Below, piece by piece: positions 32,875-46,000 of a stretch of DNA of 64,000 nucleotides. Where the stretch lies: the NCBI GenBank assembly GCA_028023455.1, contig JAQFVV010012405.1, forward strand, positions 2,793,149 through 2,857,148, written 5' to 3'. The translations under genes were made by a program, and so were the position numbers. Every line of letters begins with the position of its first letter. The first letter of the stretch is position 1. The notes beneath the pieces are model-generated. The model worked only from the letters and a program-made list of their open reading frames with translations, was not told the origin of the DNA and ran no database searches. This stretch comes from Epiperipatus broadwayi. Its lineage: Eukaryota > Onychophora > Udeonychophora > Euonychophora > Peripatidae.

Positions 32875-35800
32875 TGTGCCCTTTTGTATGGGTCTTCATA
32901 AATTGTTGTATCAATCTGTTTAAAAAAATTTTAAATTTAAGATATATTTAGCTATATGATGTTAATTTTGTTAATAACAATCTTTCAAAAAGTGTAATTC
33001 AAGTAATTTGTGAGTGTTTGATATGTGAAAATTGTGCTGATGTTTGAGAGAGACGTTTCAATAAAGATGATAATAGTATGTGGTTGGGAAAACTGGCCAT
33101 AATTAATACTGCATTAATAAATTTAATAAATAAATGTTTAAAGCTAAAAGTTTTTAAAAAGACAAGTTAAAATTAAATGCATATATTTATTGTTGATAAA
33201 GATTAATATTTAATAGGTGTATATAAATATTTTAATAATTAGTAGTACATAATAGAAGATTAATATTTGATTTTAATAATATCGAATTATTATTTTAAAA
33301 GTTGTTATAATATATTGTTTATTTTAAAAATATTTATTTTTAAAAAATGAAATTGTTAGTTTATTTTTAGATTATTACAAGCGTTTGTATCTGTGTTGTA
33401 AAACAGATGTTAGTTAGACATATACACACATGCTTGTGAGTTTTTTTAGTAAAGTTGCCAAAACTATTTTAAAATTCTGTTATAAAAATTATAAGTATTA
33501 TATTGGCTATCACGAGATAAAAATAAAGATAATTAATGTGAAACATTAAATCTGATTTTTAAAATACTGCTTAAAAAACATAACGAATAAAAATAGACTT
33601 AGTTTGTTTATAAAAATAATCTTATAAAAGTTAAAAGTGAAATAAAGTAAGAAAGTATATTTTAAAAAAATGTTTAATGGATTTAAATAAATGATAAAGA
33701 TTAATTTAAGAATTTAATAATGTAATAAATAATAAATATTAAATAAGTCATTATTTATTTTTAATTCTGTATTGTTGGTAAAATATGTAAATAAGCTAGC
33801 AAGTTGATTGTTTAATTTACCAATCAAGTGGGGAGTTGATTCCGGTATAAAACCAAGGTTCAATTGTTCGGAGGGGATTATGATTGTAATTTTTAAAGTA
33901 AAGTGTGCTATTAGAGATAGCTAAGTAAAATTATAGACGCTCTCGTAGTCATTTTAAAAATTATAAGAGAGTGGTTTTAAATAATTTATAAAAAGTTTTA
34001 CCGTCAAATATGCAGTGCTAATTTAATTATAGTTTCCTATTGATCGTCTCTATCGAAGCTCAATTTACTATCAAATAGTCATGAAGACATCATATAAGGA
34101 TAAAATGTATTGGAGACTTTATACTAAAAATATAACAAACGCTGGATTAACTAGGAGAATTACTAGATGGATAAAAGTAATATGTAGGACATTATATAAA
34201 TTTAAAAGTTAATTGTAATTAATTTTTATAAAGACAAATATTTTAAAGAAAGAGAAATACTTCTTTATGAAGAAAGTATTTGTAAATTATAAATTTAGGT
34301 ATATATCTTAGTAAAGATATGGTAATTAACAGTAATTGTATAAATACTTGCCTGGTGAAGTCTTTGTGGTTCAAAAGACTAAATTTTAATAGTTTTAAAA
34401 GGCAAATAAATTGGAAGTTTAACTGGTAAAGAAATACCTATAAATAAAATTATTATATTAATAAGGTCTGAACGCTGGTCGTACAGAAGAATTAAAAAAA
34501 TTAATCTTACCTAGATATTTGTTAAGGAATGCGCAAATAAAATATACGTGGATATCCAAGTCAATTTAGAATAATTAAATAAGAATTTATAAACTATTGA
34601 CTAATTCTAAAAATAATAACTTTTAAATAATTTTTTCTTTAAAGAAATGAATCCGGATCCTATAAACTATTTTAATTTTATTTTGTTTATGGTGGAACTG
34701 ACTTTTATTTTATTTTTTTTTAAAAAAAGAACGTTTTCATTTTTTCATAAAAACTTTTAAAACACGTGATGTACCGGAAAAGGAAGTAATGTTTGGTGAA
34801 AGTTTGTGCCTAGGAAAAAGAACAATTATGGGTGAAAGAAGACACCGTTGGATTTTATGTAATATGTTTTTTATTTATTAACTAACATAAATATTTAATT
34901 AATTATTGATTTGTTAAAGATAGGAAAGGTACATTTACATTTTTAAAAAAAATAACTAAATATTAATATAACATTTCATTGCATAAAGTTTATTTTTTAT
35001 AATTATACGACACGTAATATTTTAAAGAATAATTGTTGAGTGTAAATGTGAAATTATTTTGTAAAACTATAATCCTGGAGGACATCGTATGGCGGACTGT
35101 ACATTAGAGTATCATTTATGGTAAAAATTATATAATAATAATAATTTGATGTATTTTGATATGTTTTTCTTTAGATCAACCAAATATTATTTGATTGTTG
35201 AATGAATGTATAAATATTTAAATAATATACACGCATAAGATTAGTAATAACAGTTTTATTTTAATATGCATACTTTGAATTTATGATGTAAATTTAATAC
35301 AACGTAATATGAGAAATCTAGAAACAATTATATGATTCTTTCGTGGATAAATTTTAATGTTTCTGTTATAATATTAGGAATGAGATTTATTATATTAGTA
35401 TAAGTTATTATTTTTCTTTTCAAGTTAGTAAGAGATATAGAAATCTATATTTTATTTTTATTTTATTAGATAAGTTAAGTTAATTTTACATAGAAGTTTA
35501 TATTTTGATTGATGGTTTATCGGATATAGATGATGAGGTATAAGAGAGTTTGGATAATTATTATTATTATTTTTTTTTTTTTTTAAATTGGTCATCTGTT
35601 TTTCTGAAGTTGAATAAGGTTAAAATGATATTTGTAGATAGAAGTTTATTAGGAAGGAATAGGAATAACAAGTTAAGAAGAGTAATAGTTTAAATAGAAA
35701 AGAATCATAGAATTTTATTTAATATAATACCTTATAAAATTGGTAATTGTTAAATAATTTTAAAGATTATTTTAAAAGAACATATACGTATTGCATATTT

Positions 35801-37197
35801 TGGTAAGACATGTAGTATGAAATTACATTAGAATGAAATAAATAATTATAATCAATAATTATTATTATATTACAAAGTTATATCAGTTTATACATTATTT
35901 GACATTGGAGTAATGCTAATAGTAAATGCAATACATATTAGTACATTATAATATAAATAGCAGAAATACTTAGGTGAAGTAGCATTTTAATTGTTAACGT
36001 TTGTTTATTTACATGTGCTACATTTTAGGATATTTTACATAAAATTTTCTTGTATTAATTGATGACAAAATGATATCTATTAAAATTTAAGTTCATCAAC
36101 TTAATTAAATGTTGTTGATAAAACATTTAAAGAATGTATAAATTATTTATTTATGATTATGGAAATAGTAACAGTGTAAAAAAAAAACTTGTATTATTAT
36201 TTTTCCTTATTTTTTTATTTTCTTTGGTTTCCACTTTTAATGTAAATAGTGTAAATAAGTTATTGGTTAAAGTTGATGTAAATAAATTTGTTAAGTTGTT
36301 TTAAAATGTGTCGAATTCATTATTTTACACCACAGCATTTGACAACAGATAATTTGAATAAACATAATATTTGCACAATATGAATTTATTATTATTATTA
36401 TTTTAGAAAGAAACACAATATTTTCTTAATATAATTTATAGAAATTGATTGACATTAACATATAATATTATAATGGTCAGAAAGTAATTATAATGCACAA
36501 TATAAGAGTATAATATTATTTATTGCCACAGATTGTTAAATTATAAGAATTTAGTATATTTTAAAATTAAGATGCTATATGGAAATGAAAGACATGTATA
36601 TGATTTACTTATTTTCTTAATGATTAATAGTATAATAAAAATAGATAAGATTAAGTTATACACTAAAGATTATTCTTGTTAGTTAGTGTTATTGGAGTAA
36701 GTTAGGTGTATTTAGGTTTGATATTAAATCCCTTATCATTCCTATCTGCACGAATTATTATTACTTTAAGATAATTAGAAGAACCTGAGATTATTTAATT
36801 ATATTTCCTTAACAAAAGATTGAGATTTATTTATCTATTATTATGAAAGGTAGTTAATTTATAAAAGACATAAGAGTGCTGTAGATGTAGTAATGAAATA
36901 ATAAAGATGTAATTAGTATTCTTATGCCATTGAGATAATGTCTTGGGAAGACATTGGCTCAATGTAAATTCAATTACCAATTGTAACTTCACTTCACAGT
37001 CTCATGATTTTAGTAAATACTTATTTAATTAGTAGATGATATTGAACTATATTAATTTTTGATAAGTTATAATAAATTTGATAAGATATAGTATTATAAA
37101 AATATATTAAAGATAGTTATACATATTTTAGCTAAGCATAACGATTTAATTGAGCTAGTCATATTTTAAGTTATATCATATATCGAGAAGTGAGGGT

Positions 37198-37198
<1 letters not shown>
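32875..37198. other. AT-rich sequence without recognisable gene
   Basis: 4.3 kb flanking the LTR element. No open frame above about 60 codons stands out and no transposon protein motif was recognised. A TGTGAGTGTTTG at 33010 recalls the LTR start, but the similarity does not extend. Confidence 0.5.
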
Positions 37199-37242
<44 letters not shown>

Positions 37243-37245
37243 AAA
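37199..37245. repeat. (AT)n microsatellite
   Basis: An AT dinucleotide run with one TT interruption. Confidence 0.9.
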
Positions 37246-39518
37246 ATATACAATATATATTAACAATTATCAACAACTACAGTAATAAATCTTAACAATA
37301 TTTTTTAATGAGCTGAGCTAAACTTTTGATAAAGCATATCTTTGTCAAAGCAAGACTACAATGAACATCAGCATGTGCATTAGCATATCTGAATATGTAT
37401 GAACATATTATACATCTCTAATATACTTTATAAATATAATATTGATTATGAACAACATCTTAATATTATCATTATGTAGACTTATTGGAAATTATAAAAG
37501 TAGGATTAAAAGTGATGGTAAAGCTCAATTGGTATATGTCCTTGATTGTTATTTTTGCTAATGGAAAGACATGCAAATTTAAAATCTAGAATCACTAAGA
37601 TGTCCATCTATATAACAGAGCTAAATGCAATAGTGCATGTAGCTCATTGTTTAGTAACAATGAGAAAAAAATCTGGTTATTCCTTTAAACATAATAATCA
37701 TAAAGAACACAAAACAAAAGATGCTTGGCATATAATTAATTCTATGAACTTCTTAAATATGAGCCAATAACATTTCTCTCAGGAAAAACTGGTCATTTAA
37801 TCTAATGACATAGTGAACTGCTAAGTCAATTTACAATTATACAAAATGCTAATATCTATGGTAATCATTGATTAGTTTGGCTTATGTTATATGTAAATTG
37901 ATATTTTAACATTAAAATGTTGATTTTTGTGATATTCACATGACTTTCATATTAGTTTTTTTTTCAGAAAATCACAAATCTAATGCAGGCAAGTTCACAA
38001 TTATAAAAAAGCTTATTTCTAACGTTAGTAAGTGATGATTAATTCTGATTTATCTGATAGTTAACACTCAACATTTTATAGATCACTGATGATGATAAAA
38101 TATTTTTTTCTTAATTATAGTTAATTTTATCTAACTTAAAGCCAGCTAATTTATTTGTTTATTTCTTAATTTATTTAATAAACATTGATGACATAGCTCA
38201 ATTACTTTTTAAATAAGGGCAGCATCTTATCTCTACTATTATAATATCACCTATTGTAATTTTGAGTAAACTAAAGGAAAAAGAATTGAACTGAAGTTGT
38301 TAAAATGACTTAGTATCAGATTTATATAACTATATAATCAGTTTAGCTTGTATTCAAATTGTTAAAATTGTTGAATTTTAATCTAAAACCTGGATATAAT
38401 TAATGGTAATTGCCAAGATGGATTGGGATGTGAATTAAATTGCATTGCCATCTGGTAATCCATTGACTACACAAACTTATATAGATGATCGAAGCAATAG
38501 AGAGAGGAGATTTTTATTTATAGTGTATATGTTGTGTTGTTATTATTTAAATGCAGTATGATTTTTTTTTTGTACATAACCTTGAAGAAACAGTTTTAAT
38601 ATTTATATTTTAATTGTTGAAAATAGTGTCTGCCATTAAAAAACAAAATTTATTAAAAGAAAGAGAAAAAAAACTATTACCAAGTATGATCTGATCATAT
38701 AGGGTATGATTTTTTGTTGTAAATACTTTATTCTTTGAATTAGTCTTAGAATATAATGGGGATGTAAGATCTTATTTACGTTTTTATTTTTGAATAGTAA
38801 TAAAATACATGTGAGTAATTTGAACTTTTAACTTTGCAGCTTTTATAAATAAAAATAGTGTATCAGAAATGAAAAAAATATTTTGGGATTAATGTAGGTT
38901 ATCCCCAAAATAAATTGTATATGTATTTTAATCAGTTTTTGCATGGATGTGTAGTAAAGACTTTACTGCATCTTTTTTATTTCTCTCGTTTTTTTGCATC
39001 TTTAATTTGATTATTTCTGTCCTTTAGTCTGGTTATCCCCTGGACTGTCATTTCATGATTAATCCAAAAAAATATAGAATGAGGAGTAAAAAATAAAGAT
39101 TTAGAAACATTGTTGTAAATAATACTGTATTATCAGGATCATTTCAAGGATTAACTTTTTAGAGCAAATTCATACAAAACCTAATGCCACTTTTATTGTT
39201 CATTTCTCTCACAAATACATCGTTTATTTTAGTTCATGTGATCAGCTTTAAATCATGCTAAACTTTGTCAAGATTTATGAAGTGCTGATGAAAATAAATT
39301 TTCACAAATGTGTATTTTAGGTATAGAAAGATCATACTTAGATTTGAGGTGTAAAATTTTATTACACAAAACAAATGTTAACGTTTTGTTTTTCCTTAAG
39401 TAGAGAAAGCAAATTTTCTTATGCTTTTAAATGTTTCGAACTATGAATTTAAAGAAGTATATTAATAATTTTCATTAGTCATTCATTAGACTAGAGATTT
39501 TTTTTACAAGTCTTTGGT
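37246..39518. other. AT-rich sequence without recognisable gene
   Basis: A 74-codon plus-strand frame at 37546-37770 is the longest; it has no recognisable domain and I do not call it a gene. Confidence 0.5.
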
Positions 39519-39920
39519 CATATATTTATTATTTACATCCTGTCAATAGATGTTAAAGGTGGATAGAAACCAATCCCTACTTATACTAGGGAAATGTTAT
39601 TTATTAAATGGATAATTTTTAATAAATGACTAAGAAAAATTATTAATATCCTTCCATTAAGTGATTTGGGTCAAAGTTTTGAGGGCAGTTAGTTTTATAC
39701 ATCAATTAAACTGTAGTAATCCCCTATCTATATATACTAACTATATGTTTAAGTGAATGTAATATGGTATGACTTATGAGTGCTGTTTCAGCATGAAATT
39801 TGTATCTTGATGATTACATTTTTGATCATATGTTTAGGATTATACTCCTCCATAAGTTGTTAAAAATGAATAGAAACCAATCCCTACCTTGTGTGAGAAT
39901 GGTGTAGTGAAAATTACAAT
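39519..39920. repeat. Diverged direct repeat, period about 309 bp
   Basis: TCATATATTTA followed about 40 bases later by ATAGAAACCAATCCCTAC (39519-39580) recurs as TCATATGTTTA and the same ATAGAAACCAATCCCTAC at 39828-39888. The second block is identical and the DNA between is diverged. This is an old tandem duplication. Confidence 0.6.
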
Positions 39921-40160
39921 ACAGAAATGCTATTCAGTAATACTTTTAAAGACTTTTCACTTAATGTTTTGTTAGTTGTAAAATTAAAATCAAGACTGTT
40001 ATGAAAAGTAAATATAAAAAAAAATATAAATAACTAATTATTGCATATATCTTTATGTTAACCCTACTCTTTTAAAAAAGTTGTATGTAATTACTATGAT
40101 ACTCAAATTATATATATATGCACACATATTTTATAAATAATAGTTGGGGAGTCAAAGAGT

Positions 40161-40345
40161 GTGCAATAGCTCTAACAAGTTTTATTGATAAATGCCACAA
40201 GAGAAAGTATTTAAAAAATCTCTACCTAAAAATTATCCCTATCCTCAGATCAGTTTCATGCTTTTGTCATTCCTCAGTGAGGCGCTAGGATATTTCAGAC
40301 ACCAGATCCAAAATACCAACTCAAAGCTTGTTAGAGCTATTGCAC
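40161..40345 (-). mobile_element. Dispersed inverted-repeat element, copy 2 (185 bp)
   Basis: Terminal inverted repeats of about 21-24 bp are visible: GTGCAATAGCTCTAACAAG at the left and its complement at the right. Read on the minus strand, the interior (TTGGTATTTTGGATCTGGTG, GTGTCTGAA, CTGAGGAATG, AAAGCATGAAAC) aligns with copy 1 at 2216-2459. There is no coding capacity; the short plus-strand frame here is incidental. Confidence 0.7.
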
Positions 40346-40595
40346 ATTCTTTAGTTTTTATAATTACAAGCTGATTAAATTAAGACACATGATATATGAT
40401 TTATTTTTAGATAGGTGTGGAATGTTTTGGATTATAAAATATAAATAGTATTTTATACATATGTCAGTGAATAGTCATTAAATTGTTCTTATTTTTAATG
40501 GGTTTTCAATTACATATTATAAATACTGGATTGAGATTTTACAGTATTAAATTTTTTGGCAGAACATCAAGTTTAGCAGTCAAGTCAGTATAAAC

Positions 40596-40885
40596 TTAGC
40601 TAGAGAGTAAGATTATCATTGTTGTAGTTGTTTTAGCTCTTTCTTATTTACTCCAGCTTTTCATCTATAAAATTATATTGTCAGTGGTTAATAAATTCTT
40701 GATGGTTAGGACTGCAGTGTAAAATAATACATTAATATGTTTAGCTAGAGAGTAAGATTATCATTGTTGTAGTTGTTTTAGCTCTTTCTTATTTACTCCA
40801 GCTTTTCATCTATAAAATTATATTGTCAGTGGTTAATAAATTCTTGATGGTTAGGACTGCAGTGTAAAATAATACATTAATATGT
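40596..40885. repeat. Perfect 145-bp tandem duplication
   Basis: Units 40596-40740 and 40741-40885 begin TTAGCTAGAGAGTAAGATTA and are identical over the whole length as far as I can compare them. Either the duplication is very recent or the assembly duplicated a segment. Confidence 0.95.
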
Positions 40886-40959
40886 TTTATTTTTTTAATG
40901 TTTATATTAATTTGAATTATAATATCAGTTAAATAACGAAATGTGTGGTTTATATATGT

Positions 40960-41268
40960 AATAAAGTCAGATATTCTATGGTGATATCGCCACACAAACT
41001 CAAATATATATTATTATTCTAATTATTTCTTAAGCGCTTTTCGAAGGAGCTATGCCTTCATTTTCAAAGCTATAGATAGATAGTGATGTTCAATTTATTT
41101 AAATCAACAGATGCAAATTATTTAAATTAGGTCTGCCATTTCTTCGAGATTGCGTAGAACATGTCTCTTTTGTTTAACGAATTTTCATCCAAGTTAATGA
41201 AATAGGCCTCCTTGATTTTCCTTCTTATCTCATGTCGTTCACCGTAGAATATCTGACTTTATTATTAT
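40960..41268 (-). pseudogene. Penelope-like element, 3' end fragment
   Basis: On the minus strand a frame ending at a TAA near 41118 reads EIRRKIKEAYFINLDENSLN, then an MFYAISKKW segment and stop. This resembles the C-terminal tail after the GIY-YIG domain of Penelope-like polyproteins (RxxIKE-x-SLN...). The sequence beyond the stop contains GAAGGCATAGCTCCTTCG, a small hairpin like those seen after such ORFs. The block AATAAAGTCAGATATTCTA at about 40962-40981 reappears in inverted orientation at about 41248-41266, bounding the fragment. Only the last 50 or so residues survive. Confidence 0.6.
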
Positions 41269-42225
41269 ATCAGTTAACAGAGTACATTTTTTGAATCAAT
41301 TTTTTCATAGACAATATTTTTGAAGGCATTTATAATGTTATTCATTGCTGTTTTTTTTTTAAAAACAAATTATTATTTAATTTTTATTATTAATAATTTT
41401 TCTTTGGATAACATGGACATTATCGATATTTCTTTGCATGGTTTATTATTATAAGAACTGGAATGAATGAATATAAATAAGTATATAAAGACAACAAAAT
41501 GCCTTACATGTTTTAATGGTTTCATTTGTCATTTCTAAGTGACAAACTAAATAATTGAATATATAGAAATTTGTACTTATATTAATCAATGTGTCACATG
41601 ACCTTTTTAATAAATTTATTTTTTATAAAATAACCTTCACTTTTAAAAAAAGATATTCCATAAGAAAATCATTATTCCAATCTATTTATCTCTTGTTGGT
41701 CTCATTATCTTCTATTCCCATCTTGTTTGTTTCATTTTTATTTTAGGTAGGAAGTTTATAATACATAAGTAATATGTAAGCACTATTTTCAAATCTTAAA
41801 GATAAATTGATTTACACTGTATTTCTATGTATTGTCAGCAATACATGTCATCCAATGATGGAACTCTATGATGTTACAAAAGACAATGGATTTTATTGAT
41901 GATTTAAAATTTTATAGTAAAGAATTTATAAAATCGTTAAAATAATTGTAAACCTAAAATTAAATAAAAGTTGCCCTACTGATGATGATAAGAGTTGTTA
42001 CAATGTGCAGCATACTTGATAATAACTTACAAATAACTGAGTTTTATTAATCCACTTTAAAAAAATTAATTATTTAAAACTTACGAGAGAAAAAAATGTT
42101 TTATATTAAATAACTGAAACACAGGCTTATTATATACCTGTGTCTATATATGTAATATATAGGGTATATGAGCACAGACTTTTACATGACCCACCACTCT
42201 CCACACTATCTCATAACAGTGATAC
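41269..42225. other. AT-rich sequence without recognisable gene
   Basis: No gene, RNA or transposon signature seen. Confidence 0.5.
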
Positions 42226-42332
42226 ACTTGAACACACATATGTTGAAAAGATAAATAATCACCAATATACGTATTTCATGCTAACACAGCAGTCATCAAT
42301 TATTTATCTTTTCAACATATGTATGTTCAAGT
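42226..42332. repeat. Hairpin element with 32-bp arms
   Basis: The arms 42226-42257 (ACTTGAACACACATATGTTG...) and 42301-42332 are complementary at 31 of 32 positions, around a 43-base loop. It may be a miniature DNA transposon; no clear target duplication is seen. Confidence 0.7.
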
Positions 42333-42344
42333 TTATATTAAAAT

Positions 42345-43060
42345 GATAAAAATTTACGAATGTGGAATTCATAAAAAATGTAATGGTACATATTTATATC
42401 TTTGACAATTTCATTTTTATATTTTTTCTGTGTACTGCGGTTTTCATTATGAAAAGCAGTATTGTGTTATGTAAAGGGTGCAGTAAAAATATTAATAGAT
42501 CTTTATCCCAGTATTTTTATTTTTAAAATACCAAGCTTTTTTTTATTCAGCTTCAAAAAATTATTTAATATTTATGAAAGAGAAAAATGTTGCATCAGGT
42601 AAATAACATTAGCACACATACTGATTTTAAAGATAATTAACATTACAAATATGGAGTTCGTAAAAAAAAATCACAGTACACATTTGTCTGAGATAGTTTT
42701 TTCATTATTAAGTTTACCCTGTGTGATGATGTTTTTCATTTCAATTTTTTATAAAATTGAATTTATGCCTCTGGAACATCCTGTGTAAAACTGCTTATTT
42801 GAAAAACAAGGTTTGAATTAAAAGGTCTGCAATATCTTGTGAAAAACATAGTTCTGTTATCTAAAGAGTGCAGTAACTAAATAATGTTAGTATCTATATT
42901 CCAGTATTTTAATTTTTGTGGGCTTGTGAATATCAAAGTATTTTTACTCAGCTTTAAAAAAATTGATCTATTTATGCAGTATGTAAATAACATTAATATT
43001 TACATACTAGTTATCTTCATATTCTATATTTTGCAAAAGAAACAACTCGTAAAAATCAAA
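42345..43060. repeat. Diverged tandem repeats of about 300-390 bp
   Basis: Ordered blocks recur: a TGGAATTCATAAAAAATG-type block, then an AAAG-G/A-GTGCAGTAA block, then a TCCCAGTATTTT/TTCCAGTATTTT block and a CAGCTT(C/T)AAAAAA block. The first set spans about 42345-42570 and the second about 42650-42970, with traces of a third. Divergence is high. Confidence 0.5.
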
Positions 43061-46000
43061 GCATATTATTTTTTGAATTTCTTCAGTTTTAAATACCTTC
43101 ATATTTATTTCAGTGTGCATGCCTAGAGTTGATAGTTGTCTAAAGACTGAAGTTGATTAGAAAAATATTTGCAAAACAGAATATAGATTTTAATCAAATA
43201 TATTGATTTCAAAATGAATAAAATGATTGTAAAGAGAAAAATCCTGTAAATTAATAAATAACCTTTTGTTTCATGACATGTGCACAATCGTATTTAAATT
43301 TCTAGAGGATCCTTATGAGTTTACTTTTTTAATTTTTGACCTGATTTTATATTAAAATTTTTATATTTTATAAGTAAATCTAAATTTAAGAAAATTAAAC
43401 AGAAAAATCTGACATTTAACAACTTATATGTAAATATAAGATTTTCAGTCTTTTTTTAATATAAAAAAAAAAAGAATAAGAAAAGATAGTCAGAAAAATT
43501 AAATCACATTTAATTAAATAAAAAAGAAACCTATATTCTAGTTAAAGAAAAAAAATATAATTAATTAAGCTTAATTAACAATTTATTGTTAAGTGATTAT
43601 TTAATTATTCTGTTTATAAATGAAATTAAAAGAAATTGAAAAACAATATGTAATTAGCATTAAAGAAAGTATAATCTTTCATAAGCAAAAGCATAGGCTT
43701 AGAAAAACATATTTATGCATTACTTCAGGAAGTAGGTATATAATGAAATAAGATTGATATAATTGACTGATTCATTCTTATATTTATCAAGATATCAGTA
43801 TATTTATTTTTTCGTACCCTTAAGAAATGCTTGTAACTGTAGTTGAGTGCAAAACCTAAGTTAGCAAAGAGAAATGGCATAAAAATAATGAATGATTGTA
43901 GCTTGATAATATCTACCAATTATAGAGAAGTCATATACTAAAAAGTAGTTTTTTTAAATACTAGTTTTATTTTAGTCATGATGGAAACTGGACATGTTTT
44001 TTATGGAAATAACTTTCAACAATATGTGCTAAGTAAATGCAAAGGTATACTATTAACACTCCCAAAATATTAATAGATCATTTAAAATATTTTAATACCA
44101 TATCTTGTAATTAGTAGTCCAACATGTTGATAATATAAAAGTCAATTTATTTACATGTCCTGAAGTTGCCTCAGCTTACCGAAGTGAAATAGTTACAGTA
44201 TAAAGAATTTGAAGACCATATATTGGAAATTGATTGAAGTATGATTGTAAGAAATCAAAGATTAGTTTAAAGAAATGACTACTTACTATACAAAAGACAA
44301 AGCTATAATTTTGAAAAAGTACTTGAGCAACAATTTTACTAATTATCAAATCCATGGTAAGATTTTTGATAAATGTAGATATATTTACTCCTAAACAAAT
44401 TTGTTTCTTATTATATTTATAATTTTTTTCTCATTATTTATTTTATTCTTTTTATGTAGTAGATTATTATAATACATGTTGATTTATTGAAATTTATTGG
44501 AAGTTTTTTTTTTTTTTTTGTTTCTTCATTCCTTTTTAACATTAAGTTTTTTTGAATTATAGTAATGATAGTAATGTTAATATATGAACAATTGTGTGTG
44601 TCAGCAAAGTAATACAAATTCAATTGGTTAATTGAAAAGACAATTTTAATTTATTTAAATTTTTTAAAATGAAGTTCAAAATAAATGCAAATGTTTTTAT
44701 ATCTTTAGGCCCATGTATATATATGACTATGTAATTGATTTGCTAGCAAATTTCTTGATGATATATGGATTTTGTTTCTTCTATCTTGAGCAATGTTGGA
44801 ACTTCAGATTATGTAAAATTAAATTAGGCTCATTTTCAAATTTTATTTTAGTCATCATAAGGAATTTTAAATTTGACATTTTCTTGAAGTCTTATTTAGA
44901 TATAACTTCCATCTAAGGGAAATTTGAGTTTCTGTACTAGATTTTATGCATTGCTGACATTTAGAATTTATTTTCATGGCACTCCTTAGGAAATTTGGGG
45001 AATTGAAACTTTTTTTCTATTCTTTCATGTAGAATAGACTGTTGTTATAATAAGGTTTTATGTAATGCGGAAAGACAATAAAGTGATACACTTTCTTAAA
45101 GTCACACAATCTCTCTCCTTTACAAGCTAGAATACCAATTAATCTTTTACTTATTTGAGGCTTTTATAATTTTATTAAGCATGTGCTCTCTTTATGTAGA
45201 TTTTTTTAGAATTTGTCTCTGATATTTACTTGTATTTTCCTAATTAATGTAATTAGTTCATTAATACAAATAAGTATACAAGAGTTTTTTTAATTAATGA
45301 AACCAAAATCATAAAATAATTCTTTAAAACTTAACCCATCACCATTATAGAATCAAATATTAAATAAAGCATTTATTTCTTTAATATTGAAACATTTTAC
45401 TAATTTCTACGTTTTTTATTTTGATATAAACACTTTATTTTAGTTTTTCTCTTTTAATAATTTTTTTTCATAGATTTTTTTTTGTTTAAAATTTGTCTGC
45501 CTTAACAAAACACTTTTAATTATATTAATTAACAATTCAACCAATGTAAAATACAATCTTAATTCATAAGAAACAAAAAGACAAAAAAAAAGTTTTTCTC
45601 TTATTTAAATATTTAGCGACAAAAGTGAAACAAATTTTATTTTTGTACTTCTAATTGAGTGAATATAATTTGAGTATCTTTTATTCTTTCATTTCTTGTA
45701 AAGTCAGCCTTTGTATCAAACATTTTTCATTTACATACACCACAATATATCTTGAACATATTTCTTATTTTTTAAAACTATTAATTTAGTGGTCTATCCT
45801 TGCATACTTTGACTCTATTCTAACCTCGTAAATGACATTTTAATCACTATAGCTTACTCTATATGTACGTTGGCAGTGAAACACATTTGTAAATTAAAAT
45901 ATATATGCATTGTGTGTGTACATATATATATATATATTGTTTAGATATATAAACACAAATAAGCATTAAACATTAATTTGATTCTTTCTTGTTCTCTCTA

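Noticed and set aside
33010-33060. TGTGAGTGTTTG resembling the LTR start, suggesting a second degraded LTR downstream
   Set aside because: Only about ten bases match; I could not follow the similarity further.
37546-37770. 74-codon frame as a small gene
   Set aside because: No recognisable domain or neighbouring signals; its length is within chance for AT-rich DNA.
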